DNA of 45,747 nt from Clostridia bacterium (GTDB lineage: Bacteria > Bacillota > Clostridia > Oscillospirales > CAG-272). The DNA lies in contig JAFSGU010000028.1 of the NCBI GenBank assembly GCA_017440665.1, positions 1-45,747 of the forward strand, in the 5' to 3' direction. The number at the start of each line of letters is the position of its first letter. Position 1 is the first letter of the stretch. Under the pieces are notes generated by a model that was not told where the DNA came from, did not search any database, and saw only the letters and a program-made list of their open reading frames with translations. Below, in pieces: positions 35,216-43,687 of this stretch. The translations under genes were made by a program, and so were the position numbers.

Positions 35216-35458
35216 ATGGAAGAAAAACTTTTTGCTTTTATCGAGAAGACCGTAAGTAAGGTAACTGACAAAAGAGGTCTTACCTATGATACGGATTTCG
35301 TAAAGGACCTGGGACTCAATTCTTTCGATATAATGAATATCGTATGTGCGTTTGAGGACCATTTTGATATCGATATTCCCACGAGGGATGTGTGGTCCAT
35401 GCACCGCGTGGAAGACGTTATCAAATATATGATAGATAACGGTATTACCAATGTATAA
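35216..35458 (+). CDS. stand-alone acyl carrier protein
   Basis: The 80-residue acidic helical protein carries the phosphopantetheine site Ser in D-L-G-L-N-S-F-D-I-M (about residue 38). GGGAGG is well placed upstream. It differs from housekeeping ACPs (which have DSL) and lies between the acyl-AMP ligase and the PPTase, so it is probably dedicated to carrying the fatty acyl group to the first C domain of the NRPS. Confidence 0.9.
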   Translation: MEEKLFAFIEKTVSKVTDKRGLTYDTDFVKDLGLNSFDIMNIVCAFEDHFDIDIPTRDVWSMHRVEDVIKYMIDNGITNV

Positions 35459-36056
35459 AGATGATGTTCAAAGAGTATTCCTGTATGTCTTTGAAAAAGA
35501 CGACGGGACTACCGATCAGCTGTTAACTGCAAGCGTCAGTGATTTTTTTACAAAACGCGGCGAGGACGTAAAAGAGACGGAAATTTGTCGTGATGACAAA
35601 GGTGCGCCGTATATTGCGGGTGAAGAAATGCCGTTCGTTTCCGTAAGTCACAGCGGAGATTATACCGTGTGTGCGGTGTCTGACGGAAGAATAGGTGTGG
35701 ACCTGCAGGTCATACGTCGGTATAAGGATGAAACTGAAGCAGAGCAGACAAGGCGTCTGCTCAGGTTGGCAAGACGCTTTTTTCATCCATCAGAAACAGA
35801 GTGGATCGAAAAGGATCCTATGGGTCGCTTTTTCACCGTTTGGAGCGCGAAAGAATCATACGTAAAATACACGGGACAGGGGATCGATGACGATTTCGGC
35901 ATGACAAGTGTGATACCCGATATGGGACCGTACGGAACAGAATGGGAATGCGGCGGAATGTATTACCGCCTCTTGCCTTTTGCCGAGGGATACAGCTTTT
36001 GCGTATGCTGTGAGAGACCCATTGAAACGGAGACTGTGTTTGCATACGGATATTGA
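35451..36056 (+). CDS. Sfp-type 4'-phosphopantetheinyl transferase
   Basis: The protein (201 aa, slightly short for the Sfp class) has the P1-P3 motifs: FVSVSHSGDYTVCAVSD, G-V-D-L-Q with the Mg-binding Asp, and F-T-V-W-S-A-K-E-S-Y-V-K-Y with its Glu and Lys. It converts apo to holo carrier proteins using CoA, and is needed by both PCPs and the ACP of this locus. The ATG overlaps the ACP gene by 8 bases with a weak RBS, so translation is coupled. The operon ends at the terminator 35 bases downstream. Confidence 0.93.
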   Translation: MYKDDVQRVFLYVFEKDDGTTDQLLTASVSDFFTKRGEDVKETEICRDDKGAPYIAGEEMPFVSVSHSGDYTVCAVSDGRIGVDLQVIRRYKDETEAEQTRRLLRLARRFFHPSETEWIEKDPMGRFFTVWSAKESYVKYTGQGIDDDFGMTSVIPDMGPYGTEWECGGMYYRLLPFAEGYSFCVCCERPIETETVFAYGY

Positions 36057-36090
36057 TGATTGGCTTTATTCCCAAAACCATGGTATTGCG

Positions 36091-36143
36091 CAGCTGCAGA
36101 TTACCTTCTAATTGTCAGAAAGGGTCTGCAGCTGTATTTTTTT
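36091..36143 (+). terminator. terminator of the biosynthetic operon
   Basis: CAGCTGCAGA (36091-36100) pairs with TCTGCAGCTG (36125-36134), loop 24 bases, followed by TATTTTTTT. It separates the NRPS locus from the adhesin units. Confidence 0.85.
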
Positions 36144-36191
36144 GTTATATTTATCCGAAAAATATTGAATATTAATTATTTTAATTTCAAA

Positions 36192-36225
36192 TGTGACCGC
36201 TTTTGTGACCGTTCGGGTGTACAAT
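36192..36225 (+). promoter_or_regulatory. TGTGACCG-repeat promoter P1 (adhesin unit 1)
   Basis: Two identical octamers TGTGACCG at 36192-36199 and 36204-36211 (12-bp period), then exactly 8 bases, then TACAAT (36220-36225) as -10 box. No sigma-A -35 hexamer is present at 17 bases, so an activator is expected. An A/T-rich tract with GAAAAATATT lies upstream. The third, inverted half-site of P2 and P3 is missing. Confidence 0.8.
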
Positions 36226-36259
36226 ATTTATGAACATAAATCAGAATAGGAGGGATATT

Positions 36260-36667
36260 GTGAAAACACAGATGTTTTGCGATCCGGCAAAGATGTACGT
36301 CATATGTGTGGATTCTTATGAAGATAAGATCCTTGAAGGAAGAATATATAATGTGTTGCGCGATTCCTCAGTACCTTTTAAAAGCGCGGTTGATATGCTT
36401 GTGAAGTTAGAGATGCTTCTTGATGATGCTAAGTTGGTACAGTCGTATTCCGTTAAGCGTGTATTTACGCCGAATATGGCAAGTGGCTCGCTCGTTCAGA
36501 CCGGAAGCGTTGAAGACGGTAAGCTTGCGACATTTTCATTGAAGCTTCTGTTCCGCCAAAATGCCAGCTGGCAGGGCTCTGTCCTTTGGTGCGACGGAAA
36601 CTCGGAGGAATCGTTCCGCAGCGTTCTTGAGCTTCTTCTGCTGATGGACAATGCACTTTCGAAATAA
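36260..36667 (+). CDS. small conserved protein with internal duplication, 136 aa
   Basis: The start is GTG at 36260, directly after AGGAGGG (36248-36254). The in-frame ATG at 36230 is rejected because it lies right next to the -10 box at the expected transcription start. Two halves align without gaps: residues around LEGRIYN...FKSAVDMLVKLEMLLDD and WQGSVLW...FRSVLELLLLMDNAL. The second half matches a motif (FRQNASWQGSV...FRSVLELLLLMD) that recurs in unknown Clostridial proteins (recollection). There is no signal peptide or DNA-binding motif. It is the first gene behind P1 and precedes the TED adhesin, so it may regulate or assist it (inference). Confidence 0.7.
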   Translation: MKTQMFCDPAKMYVICVDSYEDKILEGRIYNVLRDSSVPFKSAVDMLVKLEMLLDDAKLVQSYSVKRVFTPNMASGSLVQTGSVEDGKLATFSLKLLFRQNASWQGSVLWCDGNSEESFRSVLELLLLMDNALSK

Positions 36668-36688
36668 TGCGTTGACAACATGAGAAAC

Positions 36689-36724
36689 CAAGCCATGGTA
36701 CCCGGACAAAGGTGCTGTGGCTTG
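36689..36724 (+). promoter_or_regulatory. intercistronic hairpin before adhesin 1
   Basis: CAAGCCA (36689-36695) pairs perfectly with TGGCTTG (36718-36724) around a 22-base loop; no T-run follows. It lies in the 174-base gap between the small gene and the adhesin, where no other convincing promoter was found, and may set their expression ratio. Confidence 0.35.
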
Positions 36725-36841
36725 TGCGCCCTCTCAACTTTAACGTTTTAAAGGAAATGCAAAAAACAAACGGTTGAAAGTTATGACGGACTTGCTTCGA
36801 TATATGCAGGTGAGTTTGGTATATGATAAGGAGATATGAAA

Positions 36842-39370
36842 ATGAAAAAATTCGGAAAGATACTTTCTTTGATGCTTGCGATAATGATGATCGTCAGCTG
36901 TATGTCATTTTATGTATTTGCGGCAGACACGGTGTGGAATGCTGCAGATATGTCTGTTGACGTTGTTCCCGGTACGGAAGGTTACAGCTTCCTTTCGGTC
37001 TACCGCAAACCCGGACATGCTTATGAAATGAGTAACCACATGGTAAGCACAGACGGCGGCGCAAACAACGATATTCCTCAGACTCTTGTTCTCGTGGACG
37101 CGTCCGAGGAGTATACGTGGACTCCCGGCGGTAAATACGTGCACGGTCAGTCTAACTACGAAGTGCTTTACTGCTGTGATGCTGAAACAGGCTATGAAGA
37201 CGGTATCTACTACAAGAGACTGAATCTTGAGGACAGCGAATACTACAACGCTGACCAGGCTGCTCACATCCGTGCTATCGTGACACATTCCTACCCCTAC
37301 GTTACACTCGAGCAGATGAAGGCGGATCTCAAGGCTGCAGGTCTTGAATATGCAGATGAGCTTACCCGTGCTGAGATCATTTCAGCCGTACAGGCGGCTA
37401 TCTGGGGATACGCTAACGACGACGTAGGCCTGTATACGTACAGCCGGACATTTGACGTGCCCACAAACACACAGTGGGGAACTGTTATGCATGACTACAC
37501 CAACGAAATGAACGTGTGGTGGACTACCGGTAAGAGAAAGTTCTCCACGGACGAGGCAACAGAAAAGAGAGTCAACGGACTTACAGAGTACCTTATGTCT
37601 CTCGACAAGGTCGCGCCTGCTCCCGAGGAGATCATCATCTCCAAGCTTGAGATATTGAAGACCGTGCCCGTTGTAGGCAAGGACGGTACATTCTCCACCA
37701 CGCTTAAGATCGCTCTCAACAACAGCGGAAGCGGTGAAGCAGACACACTTAAACTTGATGTATTGGTTGACGGCGTGCTTGCGCATACAAGTGACGTATC
37801 ATTCGGCACATCCGATTACGAGGTGACCGTTGATGCAAGAGTTGGTCAGAAGATCAGTGCAGTGGTATCCGGTACTCAGGTGCTTCCCGTAGGTGCGTAT
37901 TTCTATGCTCCCGAGCCTGCTGACGTAGACGGTGACGGTGTTGCGACCAGCAGAGAGGTTTCTCAGAATCTCGTAGGCGTTGCATCCGGTAAAACTCCCG
38001 TTTATACAAAGGAAGAGGTATACGTTCCCGGCGAGACTGAGCTTACGGTTATCAAGAACTGGGATGATGACGACAACCGTGATGCGCTCCGCCCCAATGA
38101 AGTTACCGTAAGACTCAATGCAGGCACAAAGGAGATCGCATCTGCTGTTCTTAATGAAGAAAACGAGTGGAGCCACACCTTCGAAGGACTTGCCATCTAC
38201 AATGAATCCGGTGATCTCATTAATTATACTGTAACCGAAGACGAGGTAGAAGGATACGAAGCAGTTATCGAAGACCTTTCCGTAACAAACGTACACCGTC
38301 CCGAGCTTACCTTCGTTGAGGTGGAGAAGAGCTGGAACGACGGCGACGACCGCGATGCTCTCCGTCCCGATGAGATCACGGTAAGACTTCACGCAAACGG
38401 TATAGAGGTAGCATCTCAGGTTCTTAACGCTGAGAACGGCTGGAGCACAAAGTTTGATAACCTTTTCAAGTATGAAAACGGAGAAGAGATCGTATACACC
38501 ATCACAGAGGATGCTGTAGAAAACTATAACCCCACAGTCACCGAGACCGAAAACGGCTTTGCCATCGAAAACTACTACAAGCCCGAGACCACCTTCGTTA
38601 ACGTAACAAAGGTTTGGGATGACGACGGTGACCGCGACGGTAAGAGACCCGACAGCGTGACCGTAGCGCTTCTCGCAGACGGCGAGATGACTGAGTATAC
38701 ACTGGTCCTGAATGCTGAAAACGGCTTTACAGGTACCTTTGCAGAGCTCCCCGTAAATCGCGCAGGTAAGAAGATCGAGTACACGGTAACAGAGCTTGAC
38801 GCGGCTCCTTACACAGCGACCGTTACCGGCGACGCTGTAACAGGCTTCAATATTACTAATACCTATGTTCCCGAAACAGTTGAAGTATCCGGCACAAAGA
38901 CATGGGTCGACGAGGACAACGCAGACGGTATCCGTCCCGAGTCCATCACAATAAGCCTCCTTGCAAACGGTGAGAAGATCGACAGCAAGACCGTAACCGA
39001 AAAGGACGGCTGGGCATGGACCTTTGAAGACCTCTACAAGTACGAGAACGGCGAAGTGATCGAATACACCGTCACAGAGGACGCTGTTGATGGATATGAT
39101 AGCGAGATCGACGGATACAACGTGACAAACACACATATTCCGGAAGAAGTGATCGAGGATGATCCGATCCCGCTCGTTCCCGCAGACAAGGATGACAGCC
39201 ACGAAGACCTCGTTGAGATCGAGGACCCTGAGATCCCCCTCGCGCCGAGTAATGGCGAAAACGCTCCTCAGACAGGAGACGGCTCCGTTATTGCTCTGAT
39301 CGCGGCTGCTGCGGCAGGCGTTGTACTCATCGCTGTTATGAGAAAGAAGAGAGCATTCCTCGGAAGATGA
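36842..39370 (+). CDS. thioester-domain (TED) adhesin with four Cna_B domains and sortase signal
   Basis: A signal peptide (1-28) precedes a thioester domain of the Gram-positive TED type. The cysteine motif Y-C-C-D (C111/C112) and the glutamine of A-V-Q184-A-A-I-W would form the internal Cys-Gln thioester that binds host surfaces covalently. A beta domain follows (~260-390). Four Cna_B repeats (~395-480, 485-585, 588-680, 683-770) form the stalk, each with K-x-W at the start and N-Y-T-V-T-E-like ends, which suits isopeptide bonds. A Pro/Glu-rich stretch, the LPXTG-variant APQTGD, a hydrophobic helix and RKKR complete the cell-wall sorting signal. The ATG at 36842 is 8 bases after AAGGAG; the ATG at 36836 is too close. 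Confidence 0.9.
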   Translation: MKKFGKILSLMLAIMMIVSCMSFYVFAADTVWNAADMSVDVVPGTEGYSFLSVYRKPGHAYEMSNHMVSTDGGANNDIPQTLVLVDASEEYTWTPGGKYVHGQSNYEVLYCCDAETGYEDGIYYKRLNLEDSEYYNADQAAHIRAIVTHSYPYVTLEQMKADLKAAGLEYADELTRAEIISAVQAAIWGYANDDVGLYTYSRTFDVPTNTQWGTVMHDYTNEMNVWWTTGKRKFSTDEATEKRVNGLTEYLMSLDKVAPAPEEIIISKLEILKTVPVVGKDGTFSTTLKIALNNSGSGEADTLKLDVLVDGVLAHTSDVSFGTSDYEVTVDARVGQKISAVVSGTQVLPVGAYFYAPEPADVDGDGVATSREVSQNLVGVASGKTPVYTKEEVYVPGETELTVIKNWDDDDNRDALRPNEVTVRLNAGTKEIASAVLNEENEWSHTFEGLAIYNESGDLINYTVTEDEVEGYEAVIEDLSVTNVHRPELTFVEVEKSWNDGDDRDALRPDEITVRLHANGIEVASQVLNAENGWSTKFDNLFKYENGEEIVYTITEDAVENYNPTVTETENGFAIENYYKPETTFVNVTKVWDDDGDRDGKRPDSVTVALLADGEMTEYTLVLNAENGFTGTFAELPVNRAGKKIEYTVTELDAAPYTATVTGDAVTGFNITNTYVPETVEVSGTKTWVDEDNADGIRPESITISLLANGEKIDSKTVTEKDGWAWTFEDLYKYENGEVIEYTVTEDAVDGYDSEIDGYNVTNTHIPEEVIEDDPIPLVPADKDDSHEDLVEIEDPEIPLAPSNGENAPQTGDGSVIALIAAAAAGVVLIAVMRKKRAFLGR
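38878..39130 (+). repeat. Cna_B DNA repeat, copy in adhesin 1
   Basis: This unit is nearly identical at the nucleotide level to those at 42748-43264 and 45337-45747, including the block coding for SGTKTWVDEDNADGIRPESI. Confidence 0.85.
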
Positions 39371-39403
39371 CCTATGGCGGTAGATAAGCTATAATAAAAT
39401 GAT

Positions 39404-39435
39404 AAGACGTGCTAAAAAAGCACGTCTTGTTTTTT
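39404..39435 (+). terminator. terminator of adhesin unit 1
   Basis: AAGACGTGC (39404-39412) and GCACGTCTT (39420-39428) with a 7-base loop, followed by GTTTTTT. A canonical intrinsic terminator. Confidence 0.9.
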
Positions 39436-39481
39436 GAAAAAATTACAAAAAATATTTGATTTTTTATAAAAAATATTAAAA

Positions 39482-39524
39482 TGTGACCGCTAATGTGACC
39501 GAGGGATGTTAAAATAAAGTCACA
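39482..39524 (+). promoter_or_regulatory. TGTGACCG-repeat promoter P2 (adhesin unit 2)
   Basis: TGTGACCG at 39482-39489 and 39494-39501 (12-bp period), 8 bases, TAAAAT -10 box (39510-39515), then 3 bases and an inverted half-site GTCACA (39519-39524). AAAAAATATT tracts lie upstream. Confidence 0.85.
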
Positions 39525-39562
39525 ATAAAGGAAAAAACCAAATAACATCCAATTCAAAGGGG

Positions 39563-39594
39563 TCGGGCGGAAGCCGCGAACGGCCCGAAAGGAG
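39563..39594 (+). promoter_or_regulatory. GC-rich leader hairpin touching the RBS of adhesin 2
   Basis: TCGGGC (39563-39568) pairs with GCCCGA (39583-39588), with GCGG/CCGC nested inside. The last A of the stem is the first base of the Shine-Dalgarno AAAGGAG (39588-39594). The stem could modulate ribosome access. Confidence 0.4.
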
Positions 39595-39601
39595 ATATAA
39601 A

Positions 39602-42600
39602 ATGAAACGTACAATAAGAAAGATCTTATCTATGGTGCTTGCAGTTATGATGACAGTCAGCTGCATGACGGTATTTGCTCAGGCGAGTGAAGCCGATGCT
39701 GAAAACGGATGGCTCGGTGACGGTATGACGCTTAATATTGAGCCCGGCAAGGAGCCCTACGTGTACGCTATCGCGCAGGATCCCGACAACAATCGCTGGT
39801 ACTACGAGACCAGTAACCACACCGTTAAGAAAGAGGTAACCGGTGGTGGAGCAATTCACATCTTCCCCATAGTTGATTCAACCAAGCTTGAGGATGGTGT
39901 ATGGACTCCCGATGATATTTATAACTGCGGCACAAGCAACTATGATGTTATGTACTGCTGTGATTCTATTACAGGTACTGACAACGCAATTTACTATAAG
40001 CGCGTAAACCTTGAGGACAGCGAGTACGTTACAAATGAACAGGCAAAGAAGCTTCGTGCTATCGTTACCAACGCTTATCCCTATGTTTCTGTTGATGAAG
40101 CAAAGGCAGCGCTTAAGGCAGCAGGCTTTGCACAGGCTGACGAGCTTGATCGTTCCGAGCTTATCACAGCTACCCAGGCGGCCGTCTGGAGTATTGCTAA
40201 CAAAGATGCCGGTGATTCTTATCGCTACAACAAGACTGCAACGACCGCTCACAAGCTTACATGGGGCGGATACATGCACGAATTTGCAAATGAGATCGCT
40301 AATTTCACCGACAGTACAGTTTCAAGAAAGTACTACAGCAACCCCAACGGTACCGGCGACCGTATCAATGCTCTCATAGATTTCTATCTCGCAATGGAAG
40401 GCGTTGAGGCGACCAGAGAACAGATCGTAATCACAAAGCTTGATATTACAGGAGCGATCCCTTCGGTAGAGAGTGATGACCTTTATTCCGTGTTCCTTAA
40501 GGTCGAGCTGAATAACAGCGGCAGCAGTGACAATGATAAGCTCAAGCTTGACGTATACGTAGACGGACAGCTTGCCGACAGCAAGGACATTATTTCCAGC
40601 AACACCGAATATGAAATAAACGTTAACGCCAAGGCAGGCGACAGCATCAATGCGGTAGTTTCCGGCACTCAGTATCTTTCCAAGAGCGTATACTTCTATG
40701 TTCCCGAGCCTCAGGACATAGACGGTGACGGAATTGCAACAAGCAGAGAGGTTTCTCAGAACCTTATCGGTGTTGCAAGCGGTGAGACTGCAGTTCGTGC
40801 AGAAGACGAGGTAAAGCTTGTTGTAAGCTCCGTAACGGGTGCTGTAACCTTGCACAAGGTTGATGAAAACAAGCAGGCTCTCGCGGGAGCGGAGTTCGAT
40901 CTTTATAAAGAGATCGACGGCGAGAAGATTTTCGTTGAATCCGTTGTGATCGGCGAAAGCGGCGCACTGCATATCGGTAATATGCAGCCCGGTACTTACG
41001 AGCTCGTAGAGACTAAGGCCCCCGAAGGATTCCATAAGCTTGAAAACCCCATCCGCTTTAACGTAAAGGAAGACGGTATTGTCGATCTTCTTACAGAGGG
41101 TGATGCCGAAGTAACTGTAGGCAGTACCGTAACAAAAACGGAGACCGTTACTGAAGACGTTGAGGCGGGAGAAGAACTTCCCAAGCTCGTATTGAACCTT
41201 ATTCCCGGTGAAGAAAGCTCTGACGAGGTATGCGTTACGGTTGAAAATGAGACTTTCTACCGCGAAGCTGTCGGCAGCGCAAGCGATGTTGAGGTGAAGG
41301 AAAATTCCACTCACGGAACAATGACGTCTCTCATGCCCGAAAAGAATACAGCGGCAGGCACAGAGCTTGATATGCAGTACTGGAAAGATCCCTCTACGGT
41401 AACCGTAACCGGTGAGGCACCCGCAGGTTATCCTTACCAGAAGGGCGGAGCGGGCCAGCAGAGCAATCAGTATATAAGCCGTATCTACGTTATATATGAA
41501 AAGGACGAAAACGGCGAGTGTGTTATCAAGGAGCTCCGCAAGCTCACAAATAAAGCGAACGAGATCCTTACTGTAAACGGTGAGCCCACACTCGATATTT
41601 ACGCACCTTTCGATCAGAAGACCGGAACGACAGCTGCTCAGGCGTTCCTTAAGGATGCGGCAGGAAATACGGCGTACGTATATTGCTGTGACCTTGGCAA
41701 GGATGTGCCCGACAACTCATGGTACTCCATAAACAATCTTGAGGATGTTGACTACTTTGCATCCGAGGACGCAGAAAACCACATTCGTAATATCGTATTA
41801 AACGGATACTGGGGAACGGCATCCGGTACGGGAAGCCTTGCAGCACTTAAGGAAAAGCTTGTTGCAGCATTTAAGGCAGGCGAGATAGGCAACACCGTAG
41901 AGATCACCTACAAAAACGTAAATAACGTAAACGTTACGGAAACTGTAACGATCACTGAGGAAATTCTTAACGGACTTACCGAGGCTGAAGCACTTGATAT
42001 GACTCAGACGGCAATCTGGGCATATTCAAACGGAACTCTGGCAGTACAGGACGGCAGAGACGGCTATATCGTAGGTAACATTACCTACGGAGACAGTGCC
42101 CGCGGTCACAAAGTCCATACAACGACCGATGACAAGGCAGGCATGGCGAGAATGACTGTTCTTCACAATTGGCTTATTAACCTTGATGAGGAAAAGACTT
42201 CTACCACTATCATCAACGAGCATAAATTCGTTGAAAACATGAAGCTTGAGATCGGCAACAAGGTTAAGGATGCAGGTAATGACGTATATCTCGCAGACCT
42301 CAGCTTTGATCTTGAATTTGCACCCGGTGCGGCAGACGACCTTCTCATCCACCTCTCTTACGTTGACGCTAAAGGCGAGACGAAGGAGATCGTTAAGAGA
42401 ATTGCCGGAACAAATACGGACGGACGCGTTTACGACGATATCGCAGTAAGAGACGGACGTTACGTGATCGAAGGACTTGAACTCAGCGAAAATACCGAAA
42501 CAAAATTCGATCTTAGAATCGAAGGCGTTCAGACTCTTGAAAACGGCGTATACCTCTACATCGCACAGAACGGTATCGAGAACGTTCAGACTCTCGTTGG

Positions 42601-43570
42601 TGTAGCAGAGGGTACTCGCGTTGCAGACGTTACCAAAACTATCAGCTTTACATTCAATGTCGATGAGAAGAAGGATGTGGAGATCGAATACGCTCAGGTC
42701 AGCCAGACTCTCTCTGTTGTAAACAAGGCTATTTATGCTCCCACTGTGTCCGGTGTGAAGACGTGGAATGACGAAGATGACCGCGACGGTATCCGTCCCG
42801 AGTCCATCACCATCAACCTCCTTGCAAACGGCAAAGTTATCGACAGCAAGGTAGTGACCGAGGCAGACGGCTGGGCATGGACCTTTGAAAACCTCTACAA
42901 GTACGAAAACGGCGAAGAGATCGTATACAGTATCGAAGAGGTAGCGGTAGACGGCTACGAAACAGCAGTAGACGGCTACAACGTAACCAACACATACGTA
43001 CCCGAGAAGACTACCGTATCCGGCACGAAGACTTGGGTGGACGAGGACAACGCAGACGGAATCCGTCCCGAGTCTATCACAATAGGCCTCCTTGCAAACG
43101 GCGAGAAGATCGACAGCAAGGTAGTAACCGAGGCAGACGGCTGGGCATGGACCTTTGAGAATCTCTACAAGTATGAAAACGGCGAAGAGATCGAGTACAC
43201 CGTCACCGAGGATGCTGTAGAAGGATACGAAACAGTAGTTGACGGCTACAACGTAACCAACACCCACGAGGTAGAGGAAGAGATCATCCCCGATGATAAG
43301 AAGGAAGACGAAGAGATCGACGATCCTCAGGTTCCTCTCGCTCCTGCAGACAAAGAGCCCGAGAAAAAGCCCGAAGTAAAGCCCGAGGCTCCCGAGAAGG
43401 AAGAGCTCGTAGAGATCGAGGAAGAGGAGATCCCCCTCGCTCCCGAGTTCACCGCACCTCAGACAGGAGACGCAAGCTCACTTATCGTATGGCTTGCAGC
43501 AGCTGTGGTAACAGGTACGCTCTTCATCATCGCAACCGCTAAGATGAGACGTGCTTCTGCAGAGAGATAA
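39602..43570 (+). CDS. double thioester-domain adhesin with Cna_B stalk
   Basis: The 1322-residue protein has a signal peptide (1-28). TED1 has the Cys motif Y-C119-C120-D and T-Q192-A-A-V-W. A beta domain follows, then a SpaA/prealbumin-like domain (~408-500, GAVTLHKVDENKQALAGAEF and YELVETKAPEGF). TED2 has Y-C695-C696-D and T-Q802-T-A-I-W. After another beta region come two Cna_B repeats (~1049-1220) and a Glu/Pro-rich spacer. The APQTGD sorting motif (about 1285) is followed by a membrane helix and a basic tail. Two thioesters in one chain may double or cross-link host attachment. It is monocistronic between P2 and the hairpin at 43598. Confidence 0.9.
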   Translation: MKRTIRKILSMVLAVMMTVSCMTVFAQASEADAENGWLGDGMTLNIEPGKEPYVYAIAQDPDNNRWYYETSNHTVKKEVTGGGAIHIFPIVDSTKLEDGVWTPDDIYNCGTSNYDVMYCCDSITGTDNAIYYKRVNLEDSEYVTNEQAKKLRAIVTNAYPYVSVDEAKAALKAAGFAQADELDRSELITATQAAVWSIANKDAGDSYRYNKTATTAHKLTWGGYMHEFANEIANFTDSTVSRKYYSNPNGTGDRINALIDFYLAMEGVEATREQIVITKLDITGAIPSVESDDLYSVFLKVELNNSGSSDNDKLKLDVYVDGQLADSKDIISSNTEYEINVNAKAGDSINAVVSGTQYLSKSVYFYVPEPQDIDGDGIATSREVSQNLIGVASGETAVRAEDEVKLVVSSVTGAVTLHKVDENKQALAGAEFDLYKEIDGEKIFVESVVIGESGALHIGNMQPGTYELVETKAPEGFHKLENPIRFNVKEDGIVDLLTEGDAEVTVGSTVTKTETVTEDVEAGEELPKLVLNLIPGEESSDEVCVTVENETFYREAVGSASDVEVKENSTHGTMTSLMPEKNTAAGTELDMQYWKDPSTVTVTGEAPAGYPYQKGGAGQQSNQYISRIYVIYEKDENGECVIKELRKLTNKANEILTVNGEPTLDIYAPFDQKTGTTAAQAFLKDAAGNTAYVYCCDLGKDVPDNSWYSINNLEDVDYFASEDAENHIRNIVLNGYWGTASGTGSLAALKEKLVAAFKAGEIGNTVEITYKNVNNVNVTETVTITEEILNGLTEAEALDMTQTAIWAYSNGTLAVQDGRDGYIVGNITYGDSARGHKVHTTTDDKAGMARMTVLHNWLINLDEEKTSTTIINEHKFVENMKLEIGNKVKDAGNDVYLADLSFDLEFAPGAADDLLIHLSYVDAKGETKEIVKRIAGTNTDGRVYDDIAVRDGRYVIEGLELSENTETKFDLRIEGVQTLENGVYLYIAQNGIENVQTLVGVAEGTRVADVTKTISFTFNVDEKKDVEIEYAQVSQTLSVVNKAIYAPTVSGVKTWNDEDDRDGIRPESITINLLANGKVIDSKVVTEADGWAWTFENLYKYENGEEIVYSIEEVAVDGYETAVDGYNVTNTYVPEKTTVSGTKTWVDEDNADGIRPESITIGLLANGEKIDSKVVTEADGWAWTFENLYKYENGEEIEYTVTEDAVEGYETVVDGYNVTNTHEVEEEIIPDDKKEDEEIDDPQVPLAPADKEPEKKPEVKPEAPEKEELVEIEEEEIPLAPEFTAPQTGDASSLIVWLAAAVVTGTLFIIATAKMRRASAER
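42748..43264 (+). repeat. two tandem Cna_B DNA repeats in adhesin 2
   Basis: Two units of about 255 bases are nearly identical to each other and to copies in the flanking adhesin genes, with the same codons through GWAWTFE(N/D)LYKYENGE. Confidence 0.85.
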
Positions 43571-43597
43571 ACCGAAACGAATAATTAAATAGCGACG

Positions 43598-43629
43598 GCC
43601 GGTGTCACCTGAGAAAATGGGGCACCGGC
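43598..43629 (+). terminator. hairpin after adhesin 2
   Basis: GCCGGTG (43598-43604) pairs with CACCGGC (43623-43629); the following sequence TGTAATTTATTT is T-rich but broken. A probable transcript end. Confidence 0.6.
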
Positions 43630-43687
43630 TGTAATTTATTTGCAATAAAAGTTACGAAAACCGGAAAAATATTAAAATAAATTTAAA

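Noticed and set aside
36192-36211. LytTR/AgrA-type operator
   Set aside because: LytTR sites have different half-sites and a period of about 21 bp; here the period is 12 bp.
36230-36259. ATG at 36230 as start of the small adhesin-operon gene
   Set aside because: It is next to the -10 box, where transcription should begin, and has no RBS; the GTG at 36260 follows AGGAGGG.
36672-36700. TTGACA at 36672 as promoter for adhesin 1
   Set aside because: No acceptable -10 box at 16-18 bases; expression from P1 through the small gene is more likely.
37799-39202. Long minus-strand open frame (467 codons) antisense to adhesin 1
   Set aside because: The plus strand encodes clear Cna_B domains; the antisense frame is a by-product of codon bias, with no RBS or recognisable domain.
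39525-39601. c-di-GMP riboswitch in adhesin leaders
   Set aside because: The leaders are too short and lack the conserved GEMM core; the same was true for the leader at 20741-20825.
42026-43267. Minus-strand open frame (413 codons) antisense to adhesin 2
   Set aside because: Same reason; repetitive Val/Tyr-rich product mirrors the Cna_B repeats.
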